Assembly (NCBI RefSeq): GCF_030867095.1
Contig: NC_081833.1
Coordinates: forward strand, 72,421,395 to 72,485,394
Origin: Alligator mississippiensis
Lineage: Eukaryota; Chordata; Crocodylia; Alligatoridae
Length of the DNA: 64,000 nt
Reading direction: 5' to 3'
Positions 1 through 13,200 of the stretch are shown piece by piece. The stretch's first letter is position 1; each line of letters opens with the position of its first letter. Both the position numbers and the translations under genes were made by a program. The notes beneath the pieces are model-generated. The model did not search any database and was not told where the DNA came from. It saw only the letters and a list, made by a program, of their open reading frames with translations.

Positions 1-130
1 CGGCCCAAAACAGCTGCCAAAATTTCACACGCCCTACCAATCTTCTTGTCATAGAAGGCAATCTGGTTGGTCAGGGATGACTTGCCCTTAGGTGCTCTGA
101 TTACTACTAGTATCATGAAATCAGTCCCCT
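1..130 (-). mobile_element. Possible CR1 reverse-transcriptase fragment, cut by window edge
   Basis: On the - strand this edge reads ...APKGKSSLTNQIAFYDKKIG. That resembles the CR1-family reverse-transcriptase block GKSCLTNLIAFYD. The flanking residues do not align well from memory, so this is either a decayed LINE piece or a chance likeness. Confidence 0.3.
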
Positions 131-3100
131 TCTTTGATCTGCTGCTAAATTTTCTAGCAAGCACCTTCTTGCTTCCTTCCATGTTTCCCTTTACACTTAG
201 GAGCAACTTCCCATAATTATCTTTATTGTTCTTTAGATATCTCCTTAAGACTCTTGGTGTCATGCTTATAAATAAAGTTAAGCTGCTCCTGTGCTGAGAT
301 CTCTCTGCCTGTCATAAGGACCAGTATTGTGTCTTTGTGATTCACTATTTGTTTCTGTCAAAACATTGTCTTATGTAGTTTGTAGGCTGTCTGAAGTAAA
401 AGGTATATATATATTTTTATCTGTTTTTGCATACGGCGTTGCATGAGGGCTCCAATGTTCTGTAATATAAGTTAATGAACTAGACCATTAAATCCATTTC
501 AGAAATATAGGATAAAACCGATCGAGTCTAATTTAATGCAGCTCTAGCTTCTTTGCCTTTTTTTTCATGTGTAAAACTTGTCATTTATCTCTGGCTGATT
601 GCAAATCAGTTGTTAACAATGGTTTTATTTTAAACTATAAGATCTCATGGAGCATGTTTAAGCCACAGTTATTGAAATTTAATATTCATTTACTTTTCAG
701 ATCCATTTCTTATAAGCTAATACTCTCTGTTTGCATTTCTAAAATGTATTTAACTTGAGTGCAAGGTAAATGGGTGAAGAAAGTGTTATTTTGGGTAATT
801 TAGATTATACATGCTCTACTGCAAATTAAGGCTTTGGTGAATCCCTTTGTAGAACAACTAATGAGATTCTTTCCTGGATGAATGCCTTCAGCTTTCCCAG
901 AATCCTAGTGCTCTGTCGTTTAAAACAGTTATGCTCAGCCCTCCCAGATGTGAACAAAGTGCAAAGTGTTGGCATCCTAAGGCATCTTTTACATCAAGAT
1001 CACAAAGTTGAGTAATACCAGCCTCTCTGATGCCAACGTTTCTGTAGTATCATAGCTGGCAGGCAGGGGGGTTGCCACTATTTTCAGTTCCCTGAGATAA
1101 AACTGCTTCTCAACCCTCTTTCGTATATTTGGACAGATTGTTCACTTCAAAAGATGGGACATTTGTTGTAGTTATAGTATCAGAAAGCATTAACTGTTTT
1201 GCATTTGTAGTAGTAGAAAAGTATTACTTGAAAGCTTAGGTTTCTTCATGCTGAAGTGACCAGCAGAACCTGCCCACTAGGAGGCCAAATAGAAGTGGGT
1301 GTATTAGTTAGTTTAGCTTATTTTTCCTTGAGTAGGTTTAATCCATAGATTGGCAGGGGTTGGTAAACTGTTCATGTCCTATTTCAAGCAATGGTGAAAA
1401 GTCTGTCTCATGTTAATGTTTGGATATGAAAGCAGTAATTAGAAGGTTTGTATGTGGTATTACTACCATTTTTGTTTAGTTTTGACCTCTCCTAATACTA
1501 AAATGGCACTGTAAGAATTGGTTTTCTGTTGGAGTCAGTGGAAGATTTGTATTTATTTTTTTGCTGAGAGAACAGTGTCAGACCTGTTATGTATTGGTGT
1601 AGAGCTTTGGTACAGAGGGAGAGAAGAATGTATGTGGGAATGAGTGTGGTTTGTTTAACAGCTTTTAAAACTAGTTGGTTTTTTTGTTTTGTTTTGCTTT
1701 TTGCATGACTGCATCTAAAATGTCTCATAAAAACAGAAATTAGTTATGATTCAAGAAATGTTTATGTTAGAAATATTTTTGAGAGGTGTTACATGCTAGC
1801 TGTAATATTTATAAATACACATTGTTTAGTTATATTTGAAAGAATAAACTTCCTTGATTTAAGTATTTCGGTTCAGTTCATTGAAATTATTTAGGGTATA
1901 TATTTTTGAGAGCTTAAGTGCAGCTTTTGGGTGCTGTATGCCTAACAATATTATGTATTGGTTCTTTAAAAGTTTAACTCTTTGCCACTTTTCAAATGTT
2001 GATATTTTTGTTATAAGGATTTTATGCGTGTGTAGTTTTAACACTGTGATAACTTCTTACATGTCAGCTAAACCTGGAGCTGAGTTGCGTCTCTGCGGGC
2101 TCTGGCAGGCATTATTTGTGATGCAAGTGTTGTTAGTCTGGTTTTTATCGCTCCTTAAATTGAATGTATGGTGTACTGTACTCCAGTTGAGCTACCCTTT
2201 CCATACTGATGGAGCATAAGAATTAACTTCCAAACTGTGAAGTCCAAACTAGTGACTGCTGCATTACAACCTTATTTACTGACTTTACAGTATCTTTCAG
2301 TCGTCTGTCCATCTCTTCAAACCACTTTCGTAAAACCTTTGACAATTTTATTATGTCCTCCATTAGGCCAGGTACCTTACTATCTTTTTATCATCTGTAT
2401 ATTGGACAGTATTCAGCTAGTCTGACTTCTATGTTTCTGAGAGAGAGCATCGAGCTGTTTGGAACCAAATCTGTTGGGTATCCCCATGAGGAATTATTAC
2501 TATTACCTACATTAATATTCTGTCAATTTTTCTTTCTTTAATATAAACACTTGTAGTGATGTTACTGCTGCAAAACTGTTAGTAATACTACTTATGAAAT
2601 CAAATTACTTTCCTCAAAACTGAGAATAGTCCTTCTATTGTGTTTTAATTTTTTATAATTTTGTGTATAGTAGTTTCTTAAATGTCTCTTTAGAATTTAC
2701 AAACATACTATAGCCAGTAGGAAAATTTTGGTTGTTTCCAGGGAGGGTGTCAAGTTTGGTCAGTTTTCTTATTCACTCAAATTATGCATTTCTTGTGGCA
2801 TTGTACATTATATATGCTGTTTTACAAACTTAGATCTAAGTGTTGCATATTTAATGGTACCCTCAGTTGTCAGTACCCCCAGCCACCAGCATTTTACATT
2901 TTGCCTTAGAGCTGAAGAGTTCTAAGGTGTGGACTTCTATAAACTGTTGCAGCAAGTATGTCTTTTCAAGTTTACAAGGATTTAAACGTTGACATTCACT
3001 ATTTGCTAAATCGCCCAGTGTGGTTTTTCATATTTCTGTAAAGAAAGGGAAAGAAAATGAAGCATAGGTGATAATCTGTTTCCAAAAGTATTTGAATTTC

Positions 3101-3887
3101 ACACTTTGTTTTGGAACGTAATGGGGCTGATCTTGCAAAGGCTTTTGGCATGTTACTTGTTATATTAATGTGACTGTTTCCACTTAAGTCGAAGGTTATT
3201 TGGTACGTGTTACCAAAAGATGCAGAATCTGTTAATATGGTTGCTTCACATAATGGTGTTGTGGCTGTAGTTGAACTGTGGAAGAATACAGGAACTTTTC
3301 CCTTAAGAGGAGTTTTCTGCTATTTAAGCAAATCTAAACAGCAAAAACTATAAAGAAGCTCTAAAATTGGCAACTTTGTCCTTCCCCTGACTTCCTTAAT
3401 AAAGAAGTATTTCTTTATGATAAATGCGCTATTTGCATTCAGTGGGGCTATTTATATGTTGAAGTATTGCAGATTTTGGTATTTGGATGACTATTATTTA
3501 GATAAATATACCAAGTGTTACTAAGCAGTCTGATACTAAAGCAGTAAATTTGGAAGAAAATTAATCTTTGTTCTGAAAGGTGAGTAAGTTGGGTTTTTGG
3601 GGTTTTTTTTTTATGAGGGCAAACAGGTTGATGGTTCTGCATAAACCGGTTGCGTAAGTTTAACCAAATTGATTTTAAAGTGGTCTCTGGTTCTTTGTGC
3701 ACACTGGAGTTCATTCTGTAATTATTGTTGATAGGATTTTAAGGAAATACTGCCACGTAGATAAAGCTGTAGAAATTATGTCAATTTCCCAAGGCAAAGT
3801 AAAAAAAAAAAAAAAAAAATTGGGTGAGCTGAAATGCAAAATTTAAGATTTGCTGACTTCGGTTGTCCCTCAGAACTTTAAAAAATA

Positions 3888-4197
3888 AAGTATAACCTCA
3901 TGAATCTGACATGCTCAGGACCCAAGCACCTGCCGGAAGTGTGAAAATTCCAGATTTTTGAAACCGGAGTGGCGGCTGGTCCTGGAGGGGGAGAGTGGGG
4001 AGGGTAGCAGCTGGTCCCGGAGCAGCTACATGTGGAGTGGCAGTGTGGGGTGGTGGATGGCAGCGGCAGCTTCTGTGTGCAAGGTTCCCCCTCTGCTGCT
4101 CTGGGACCGGCTGCCGCTACTCCCCAATGGAGTGTCGTTTTAAAAAGTGCTGGATTTTCGATACCTGGATTTATGTGGTTATATTGTACTTTTTTAT
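3888..4197. mobile_element. Nonautonomous DNA transposon, Tigger/pogo-like ends
   Basis: The left end reads AAGTATAACCTCATGAATC. The right end, reverse-complemented, reads AGTACAATATAACCACATAA then ATCCAGGTATCG. Both resemble the CAGTATAACCTC...ATCCGG ends of Tigger/pogo-type elements. A TA precedes the left end. The middle is GC-rich and partly self-complementary (CTGGTCCCGGAGCAGC against GCTGCTCTGGGACCGG), unlike the AT-rich flanks. No transposase is present. Confidence 0.5.
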
Positions 4198-4275
4198 GAA
4201 CCCCTTCCCCCATCCCATTAGTTTACTAAGTGTAAACTCTTATGTAACATACATCTTCTTTTTTTCTCTTTTTAG

Positions 4276-4344
4276 TATATTTTTGGGGAGTTCAGCCCTG
4301 ATGAATTTAATCAGTTCTTTGTGACGCCTCGATGCTCTGTTGAG
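4276..4344 (+). CDS. USP10: USP10 coding exon 2
   Basis: It encodes [19 protein letters not shown] followed by CSVE, 23 whole codons. The acceptor is a T-rich tract ending TTTAG and the donor is GTAAGA. It carries the N-terminal G3BP-binding motif, which reads FGEF here against FGDF in human USP10. The exon starts at a codon boundary, as expected after a 21-nt first coding exon. Confidence 0.95.
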
Positions 4345-7191
4345 GTAAGACATTTTATCTAAAATACAAAGCATGTTTCAGCAAAATGTCCGTTAAAGAA
4401 TTTTTACGTATCATTTTCAGTTTAAATTTTTTACAAGAAAACTGATAACAGTTTCTCCCTCTCTCTCAATATATACATAGATATAGAATCTAGAGAGACA
4501 TAGTTAGCCATGTACGTTTTAAGTCAAGTAGAAGACCAGGTAGATTTGCACCTTTATAGATTAGTAATTCTCAACTGGGGTGGTACTAGTTTTTTTTTTA
4601 AGGGTGGTGTGAGGGGATTATCAGATAAATTAAGCAGATAAATGCAGGTTTAGGATTGTCCCTGCCTGGAAGATCCCCCATCCCCACTGCCAGGGCCCTC
4701 TGCAAGGAAGTAAGCATTATAATCTGTAAATTTGTTTTTGAAATCGGATGCCTCGCTATTAACAACATTTACTGAGGGATGTCTTGAGCTCCATTCGGTT
4801 GAGATCCACTGATGTAGACCAGGGTAGCTCAGCTCCAAGCCCGTGGAGCCATGTAGTCTGGCCTATGGGGCTCCCCATGGATCTGAAAATTTGATTTAAG
4901 ATTTTGTCATTTGACGCTCAGTTTGTTAGATGCTGTGAAAGTAAATGTTGAAATTAAAGAGCAAGTTGGTAGTAGCAAGATGCGGTGTTCTGTGTTTGGC
5001 AGTGATAGCACCACTAGTTGTAATTATTTATTTTTCTCTTGATTACTGTGTTTGTTGATTTGAAGTCTTTTCACCAGATGTTTTTATTATTTATATGCAG
5101 AAGCTTGACAGTCCAGGCTCCGGTTTTAACACAATATGCAGGAGTCATTTGACTTACCAGGAAAAGAGCTGACAGTATTCTGCCCACATGAGGGAGCTGG
5201 GAATGAGGGATCAGCTAAATGAAACCAGTAGTTCTGCCTTGATTGACTTTTCAGAGATGGAATAACAACTCTCAGGGCCATTCCTGGATCTAGGCACAAT
5301 CTCGGATTTCTTGAACTTTGGCGGGAGAATGGCTCTTTCCCTACAAGGACTGGCATAGCCACCTCTCACAAATACACTAATCCACAAGGCACTCTGCCAA
5401 GGTCTTGTCTGCACAATAGGCTTTTTGCCAGCAGATGACAGCCACCACAAGGAAGTTGCCAGTGTGCCATCACCTACATAGCTTGTGTTTTTGTACAGCA
5501 TGAGCGGCGATATGGCTCCATTACAGCACCCATGCTTGTCAGGCATTGCCCTCTGGGAGGTACCATCTGTTAAGAGGCTGCAGTAGCTGGCAGAAAGCTC
5601 TGGGTGGCAGCAGAAGCCTGTGTTGCTCTTCTAGCAAAGTGAAGAGCTTCTATTATCCTAAGGGAGCCTCCAAATATCCAAACACTAGAAACTCTCAACT
5701 TGATCCATATATGGGGATGTGGGGAAATGCTACCATTCAAAATGCAGTTTTTAATAATTAGTAGCTACTATTTATCTTCTTAATGTGGCTTACTAAGATT
5801 CCACTGTAATTAGTTTCAAGTTCTTTGTAGCAAAAAAAAATCACTCTTGTATGTTGCTTTTGTTCCTGGAAATAGTGAGAAGGGGTTACTAGAAGAACAA
5901 AAATAGGGTGAGAAACATCAGCAGAAGATGGGGAAGGGAGATAAAAAGGATAGAGAGAGCAGCAAAAAGAAGGTATGACGCAAGTTGTGAGTGGACACTG
6001 TCAAACTTTCATGGCTGACAAACTGGATGTAAATGTGTACTTGCTGGATTTGCATAAGTTGCCCAGGAACAGGTGGGTTCTGTGCTAATCCAGCATAGAG
6101 TATTGTGGTGGTAGGTCAGAGGTCTAGTGAGGTAATGAGAGCAAGATAAAATTGAGAATAGTTTTATTGCATTTGATTTGAGTTTTTTAAAACTCTTCAA
6201 AGACAATAATATCAGGCTGAAACAGAACTGGGAATCCAAATGACAAGCTTATTTTACGGTTCTATCACAGACTTCTGTTTGGACTTTAAGCAAGTTGCAT
6301 GAAAAGAGATCATCTCACTTCTCATTTAAAAAAAAGTAGGCACTGCCCCCCACCCTCTTAATTTGTGGTATACTTTGCTATCTGGGGTGGGGGGCGTTTC
6401 TGAAGTGAGCAGCTTGACAGGTTAGTGATTTTGATTGTCCTTATCCATTTCTAATTGTGATGAATTAACTGGTGCAAAACATGAAATTACAGTTTGAGAA
6501 TGAATGTGTATGCAAGTATAAATCCAAGGCAGTCCTTTGGAAAACTGGATATTAACAATGAATATCAGTGAGCTATTTCTAAAGATTCAGCTATTTCTAA
6601 TGAAACTGATGTAGAATGGTACAAATATTTTGCTTTGCCTTTTGGTAAATGTCATTTTTTTTTTTCCACGCAGCTTCCTCCATATAATGAAACAGTTTCA
6701 TGTGGTATTAAATCTGCAAGTGAGCTTCACGATGGTAATGAAAACATTTTTTTCTCTTTTTCTTTTATTTTCAGGTTGTTGGCTTTTCTCAACAGTGTTT
6801 TATGCCAGAGGCTGTCTTTAAATGACTAGTTCAGCTTGATTTGTATGTACATGTAAATACATTTGGCAGGCTTCTGTGTAAATGTTTACTAGTCCAATTA
6901 AATCTATAAGGATCTGAAGCTTTTAATAGACTATTTGCTAAGGTAGGTCCATCTGAGCCTAATATCCCACCAGACTGGTATGGTTAAGGCAGAGGCAGGC
7001 AGTTTATTTCCTCTGGAAGGCCGCTTACCCAGTTTTGGAAAGCTGTCGAGGGCCATGTGGGTAGCCCTGCCCCTTGACAGGTGCCCTTCCCCCTGGTTGC
7101 CATCTTGGGACTGGAAGTCCCTTCTCCTAACCCCTGACCTTTGCCACCAGAAGTCGCTCCTCTTTTCCCCAGAAGTATTCTGGGGTTGGGG

Positions 7192-7229
<38 letters not shown>

Positions 7230-10200
7230 TATGGATGTGGTGAGGGAGCATATGGGGCTGTGGGTGGTTATGTGGGGTGTGAGTGGGTATGGGGTTTGTG
7301 AGGGCCTGTGAGTGTGTGGGATGGAAGGTGGCTAGGGAGGGTTGTGTCATGTGTGGAAGGAGTGGGTGACTGGGGTGTGAATGGGGACGTGTGGGTACGT
7401 GTGTATAGCAGTGCGAGTGGAGGTGTGAGTACAGGTGTATGGTGGGGTGTGGGACTAGCCCTACAAACCCACACATGTTCCCTGCCCCCCTCCCATTGGC
7501 AGATGGAGTTCCTGCCAGCCTGGGTTCTGTGTTCCTGCTGCTCCTGGCCCCAGGGCACCAGTGTGAATGCTGTGCTCTGCCTGCCACTTCCCCCTCCTGT
7601 CTGCCACCGCTGCCCTTCTCCTGCCACTTCCCTACCTTCCTGCCTGCTGCTGCTGCTTCCCCACCCCGCCTCCCTCGCCTGCTACTGTGGAACCACGTGG
7701 TTCCTGGCTGCATGGCCGTGACTTCCATTTCCCTGCTTTCCTGCCCGCTGGCTGCTCCAGTTTGCTGGGACCACAGGACGCAGCAGGAGCCAGCCTGGCC
7801 CTGAGGACTGGGGCAATAGCCAGCAGTCCTTCCCTCCCCCCTGTTCTTAACTGAATTACAGTCTTGGACAGGCAGAGATGAGGGAACAGCCCCAGGGGCC
7901 AGAAGCCTCTGCTAGGTACAGGCTTCTGGTTGGGGGCTGGGAGTGGGGAGATCGGAGCCAGGCTGGCCTTGCTGCTGGCTCCTGTTGCCACTGGGTTCTG
8001 CTGCTGGCTCCTCCTGGCGCCTTCTGCTGCTGGCTCCTCCTGGCGCCTTCTGCCGCTGGTGCCTTGTCATCTTTGACAGGCAGCCAGGGGCAGATAATAA
8101 TTAACTTTCTAAATTTTGGGGGGGCCCTACAAGCCAGATAGGATGGCCTGGCAGGCTGGATCTGGCCCGCAGGTTGTATTTTGCCTGCCCCTGGGTTAAA
8201 GTGTATTAATTTCTTAGCCAGTAGTATCCAAGGGAGTGATTTGGTCAGCGTGATATCTGGCCACCTTTGATTCCCCATCCTGAAAGACCAGATACCCATT
8301 TACAGCTGAGTCAGCTAGAGACAGCCTTTGACATGATTCCAGAACCAGGTCTTAAACTCATATGGTGTCTTAACTGCTTTGTCACCACACCCTTATGGAG
8401 CACTTATGCAAAGAGTTGCATTTTTCATCGGGGGCAGGTGAAAAGTTTTAACATTAGTATATTTTGGCAGCTGCAGTACTAAGATGTCTTTTCAGCGTTT
8501 TGCTCAGTAGTCTTCATTACCTTCTGTTTCTTCCTGGTTTAGCTGTTTTTCTGGAAAATCCTTTCTTGGATAACGAAAGTATGACTTAATATGTATTCCA
8601 GAGCTCTAGTTTAAAGCCTTACTGGTCATGATACTTCCCTCTCTTTGAATACACCTTTCTTCCCCCCCACCCCCCACATAAACTATAAAAGGAAGCCCCT
8701 GCTGGGTTTCATATTTCATACATAAATAGAACCTTCCATGTAAGAGCATATAAGCTAAAATGAAATGAAACACTCAGGTGGAGTTAGTGTAGTAACACTG
8801 ATATGACATATTAGCCATAATAACAAAATGTTGCTATGCTGATAGTTCTGTTTAGCAATGAATGGTGGAAGTTCTGACATGCATTAGGAATAATCACATT
8901 CTGACTAAAACTACAGGACACCTGGTACATGCTAATTGATATGGGTTTGCAGTTTTCACTCTAACACATTGACATAATGCAGTGTAACATCTGCATGAAG
9001 CATCTTGGCACAGTGCATTATTCTTCAGGTGCATCTGTTGCAGTCAACACAGAATTAGATCCTCAAAACACTATAGGATGAAATGAAACAAAACTGTCTG
9101 GAAGCATAGTGAAGGGTACAAAAAAGGATGGCTCTTTCATATTTTTCTTTTGAAAAAGCAAGTAAATGCATTAAAATTAGTCTCAGAAATAAGTGACTGT
9201 GGAAATGATGCTGTATCCTCTACAATTCCTGTTAACCAGAGATCCTGCATGGATTTAATTTTTGGAAGAAGTCTGGATTAGTTTTTGGCTTTCTCCACTT
9301 CAAAATTACTATAACATGAGTACTCTTTTATTTTTACCCCTGAGTATCTGATGTACGAACTTCCTTTTAAAATCTCATTTCATTTTACTCTCAAATGCAC
9401 AGTTGTGTTCCCACCTAGAATTTAGCGAGCCAAATCTTAATCTAAAACCAGTTTTTTTTTCTAATCAGGATTTAGGGGGAAGATGCACTGCTCGGTTGGT
9501 TTTTAATTTTTTATTAGTGGATCCTGGCTATGGGAAGAAAATAGATTTCAGTAGGTTTTAAGATAAAGATCTGAGTTTTTTTCCCTAAATATGTAATATT
9601 GACCACTGGTTCACTAATGTTACATCTTAAGGACTTTGTCTGGTTGTACCTGCATTGGATAGGCAGACATAACAATCATATGATATCAGATTATACCAGT
9701 ATAAGATGCAACTTCTGTCTGCATGCTCCTGTACCAGTACAAGTGTAGCAGAATCATCACTCCTTTTAACCTTTGTTCTTTCAAGGTTAATGATCTAGCA
9801 ATTTAACTAAACTTGTAGTGCTTCAGGAGCGTGCAGACCAGTTGGACTGTAACAGCTATTCCATGCTTCTGAGTGTCAGCCTTTCCTCCCCTTTTTAAAA
9901 TGGGTAAAAGTTACTTTTTTCTATAACCTGTCGTATGTGTATTCCTTTTGAAATAGCGTTCATTGTTGTTTGATCTTTTCCCTACAGAATTCTTATTCAT
10001 CTAAAACATTCTGGCAACATAAAACTAGCAATTTCAAGATTATTAAAACAGTAACGTATGCATCACAGACATTTATATGAAGCTGTTTTATAATTAAATA
10101 TTAAAACATGAATTAATTCTGGAAACTACTTAAGTTCAGGATTTTATTAATCCTATATGCTTAATTACATTATATTTCTGTTTAGTTTTAAAGAAAATTA

Positions 10201-13200
10201 CTGTAATAGTTATACAGGTACACGTCACTTAATGTCATCCCAGTTAATGCTATTTTGTTATTATGTTGCTGATCTGTTAGAGAACATACTTGTTTAGAGT
10301 TGCTCAATGTTTGGTTATAATGTTTAGCTGCTGCCTGCTAGTAGGTAACTACTGTGATGTAATTGGATTCCCTTAACATGGTTTTGCTTAGTCACATTTT
10401 TCAAGAACATAACTATGATGTTAAGTGAGGAGTAGCTGTGCATTTTAAATATCAGGGTAGCTTAAGGCATGCAGTGTTACTTATTTTATAAAGTATCGCT
10501 AAAATACACATGCTGCAATTTTACCAAACTCCATATATTTTCAACATACTTTTCTATGATATTATTTTATAGAGGTGCTAAGATGTTCTGTTTAAAAATG
10601 CCTGATAGCATATTGTGAATTTGAGTCTATTATGATAATATTTCTTAGTGCACATCATATTTGCTATATATATCATATTATAAGAATAAATTAAGAATCT
10701 TCATGTTCATATATTGGTCACCAATAGCATTTTAAGTGTAAGTTTGTGGCTGGCTTTAATTCAGTTGTGTTTCTTAAAACACATGAAATAGATACAGTAT
10801 TCATTATAAAACTGTTTATAACTCTATATATCCCAAACTTGAAATTGTAAAAATTCTGTCCAGTTAAATTTTAAAATACTTTGTCATTTGTGGTTGATGT
10901 CTTAAGGTTGAAACTGTTCACTGCCTCTTTCTTTCCCCCTTTCTCCTCCCTCCTGGAATAATTGCCACCTGAGTCTGTTTAAATATTCGATTCTTTTATT
11001 ATAACCATAAAAATGATTATAATAGTGTGGCGTCTTTGACTGGTATTGGTAGTTTGGTATTTCACCATACTCTGTAGGCCCCGTCTTTTAGTTAAATATA
11101 TGTAGACTATTATACTCATAAAGGTGCTTTTCCTAATGCACATTAAATTTAGTACCTCCAATGTGAGGTACTAAACAAATACACATTAGACTGACTTAAT
11201 GCACAGTAACAAATGAGCACGGTTTTTAAGTGATGCTTAAAGCTCAGTAAACTATTTTCCTGTGCATAAGAATAATAACACAGTTTTTTTGCGTTGCTTT
11301 AATGCACAGTACAATAGGCTACTGTGCATTAAAGCACAGGTTTAGATGTGCCCATTGGATTCCAGATTACTGGAAGGATGTGTTTCTGCTACTTGAAGGT
11401 TTGGAGTCCCTGGCTTTGTAAAACTGATGTGTTCGTTCTGTGTGATCCAGAAAATCTCTGTAATGCTCAATTTATTACACATTGCAATTTAAGATGGTTT
11501 AAATCCATCCTTTTTTTCCCCCAAGTTTTACATAGACATTGAAAATAACTTTAGTTTAAGGAAATTAGGTTATGCTACTTAACATGCAGAAAAACCAAAT
11601 TCTCTTAATTTTGTAACCTTTGTGTACTTTCACTAACAAAGGTCTGATTTCTTTTGTCCAGGGGAAGACTATCAGAGAATCGAATTTGGTGTTAATGAAG
11701 TTATTAAGACAGAGTCATCTGTGCTGAATAACACCGACTACAGTATTTCAAGCACTCTGAATCCTCAGGCTCCAGAATTTATTCTTGGTTGCGCGCCTAC
11801 CCAAAAAACTTCCGATGACATCCTTGATGAAACTAACTACAACTCCATTGACTGCCAGTTTAGTGATCCTGCCCTTGCTTTGGATAGCAGTTCTAATGCT
11901 GAAAACGATGGCCTTTCTGGGGGCCTTGGACAAAGGGAGCGTAAAAAAAAGAAGAAAAGACCCCCTGGATACTACAGTTACTTGGAAGATGTCAGTGATG
12001 GCATGGTTCCCACAGAGGCTCTTGTCAACGGCCATGCAAATTCTTCAGGACTGAATAGTATAAGCACAGAGGATACAGAACTTGCAGGAGACATAGCATC
12101 ATCTGTCACGCCAAGGACTTGTAACAGCCCAGAAAATTCTGTGGACTTCATTAATGAAGCTGTGTCTGATGATTCTGTTTCTAGTGCACTAGATAATACC
12201 AGGACTGCAGGGCAGCCTGAGGTATGCAGTGTTACTAATTCTGAACAGTTTTGCATCCCCTCAGAGACTGGCAGGGATAGCCCTTTAAGGACAGCTGTTG
12301 TACAGCCTTTTGCTGGTACTGATACTACTGAGAGTCTTGGTGTTACTAATGGACAAACACTTGAATCCTCTGGTGAGGGTACAGCTGCCAATGGTGTAGA
12401 ATTGCACACTGTGGAAAGCACTGACTCAGACCAAGCTAAGCCTGAGGATGCTTCACCTACTACTGAGGCACCAGCCCCGGTTGCAGGATCTGCCCCTGTT
12501 AATCAGCCTACAAAATCGTGGGCTAGTCTTTTCCACAATTCCAAGCCCTCTGCTTCCACATCTGTGGCCTATGTTGAGACTAAATATACCCCTCCTGCCA
12601 CTTCTCCTGTGGTCCCTGAAAAACAGGTTGAAGTCAAAGAGGGGCCTGTTCCAGTTGCAGAGGATCCTGTAGCCATAAAGATTGCAGGTATAGTTAACAC
12701 GCTAGAGCGGATGTTGCAGTAGAAGGATAACACATTTCTGTCTTTAAAAAGTGCACAGTATTGAGAGAAGAAAAAACCTACACTGCTACAATATTAAGGT
12801 TGATGATGTTAACTGCACAAATTAAAAAAAAAAAAAAAAAGTCAGATGGTTATTTTAACGCTTGGAGCATGCAATGCAATAATGTATTACTTAACCAAAG
12901 TATGGTAATATCAGTTGCTTATATGAAGCATTTAGCTGAAGTGAGCAGTGATTTAAATATAACAGTAGAGATTTTAAACAGTTTGTAGGCTTGCTGCAGA
13001 GGAGAAAGCTTTTATTTGTATATTTTAGCTGGTGTCTTGTTCCTAGTGATTGTGATTTATTATGCATGTATTCAAAAGAAGAAAGTTCAGACACCTTACA
13101 GTAAGGGTAAGGAATTCAATTAATAATGATATTATCTTGACCATAAAATTGGATAAACATAGTTCTTGATTTTTAAATAAAAATGAAAAACATTGTTTCA

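Larger units (their letters stand above)
1..4275 (+). other. USP10: USP10 intron 1 (3' part)
   Basis: AT-rich sequence before exon 2. A 21-nt first coding exon (human MALHSPQ) was sought and not seen, so it should lie left of the window. Contents seen are a possible CR1-like edge fragment at 1-130 and an inverted-repeat DNA element at 3888-4197. The short open frames between have no recognisable coding character. Confidence 0.7.
6990..8193. mobile_element. hAT-type nonautonomous element, 1.2 kb, GC-rich
   Basis: The left end is CAGAGGCAGGCAG and the right end reverse-complements to CAGGGGCAGGCAA. It is flanked by GGTTAAGG (6982-6989) and GGTTAAAG (8194-8201), an 8-bp target duplication with one mismatch, which is the hAT hallmark. 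The interior is GC-rich and holds a GT-rich tract and a short tandem repeat near 8000-8060. The long open frames on both strands (up to 265 codons) are low-complexity and I do not regard them as genes. Confidence 0.8.
6735..11661 (+). other. USP10: USP10 intron 3
   Basis: A 4.9-kb intron. It holds the hAT element at 6990-8193, a small inverted-repeat element at 10214-10440 and paired hairpins at 11140-11353. The stretch 8202-10213 is AT-rich and I see nothing definable in it. Confidence 0.85.

Noticed and set aside
6931-7728. 265-codon open frame on the - strand
   Set aside because: It spans the GC-rich interior of a hAT element, including a GT microsatellite that gives His/Thr repeats, and long frames exist on the + strand at the same place.
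12688-12722. Treating the exon 4 frame to its stop at 12722 as the end of the gene
   Set aside because: Exon 5 continues the human-like sequence (ELLENV...) in frame after a GT donor at 12688, so the stop is intronic.
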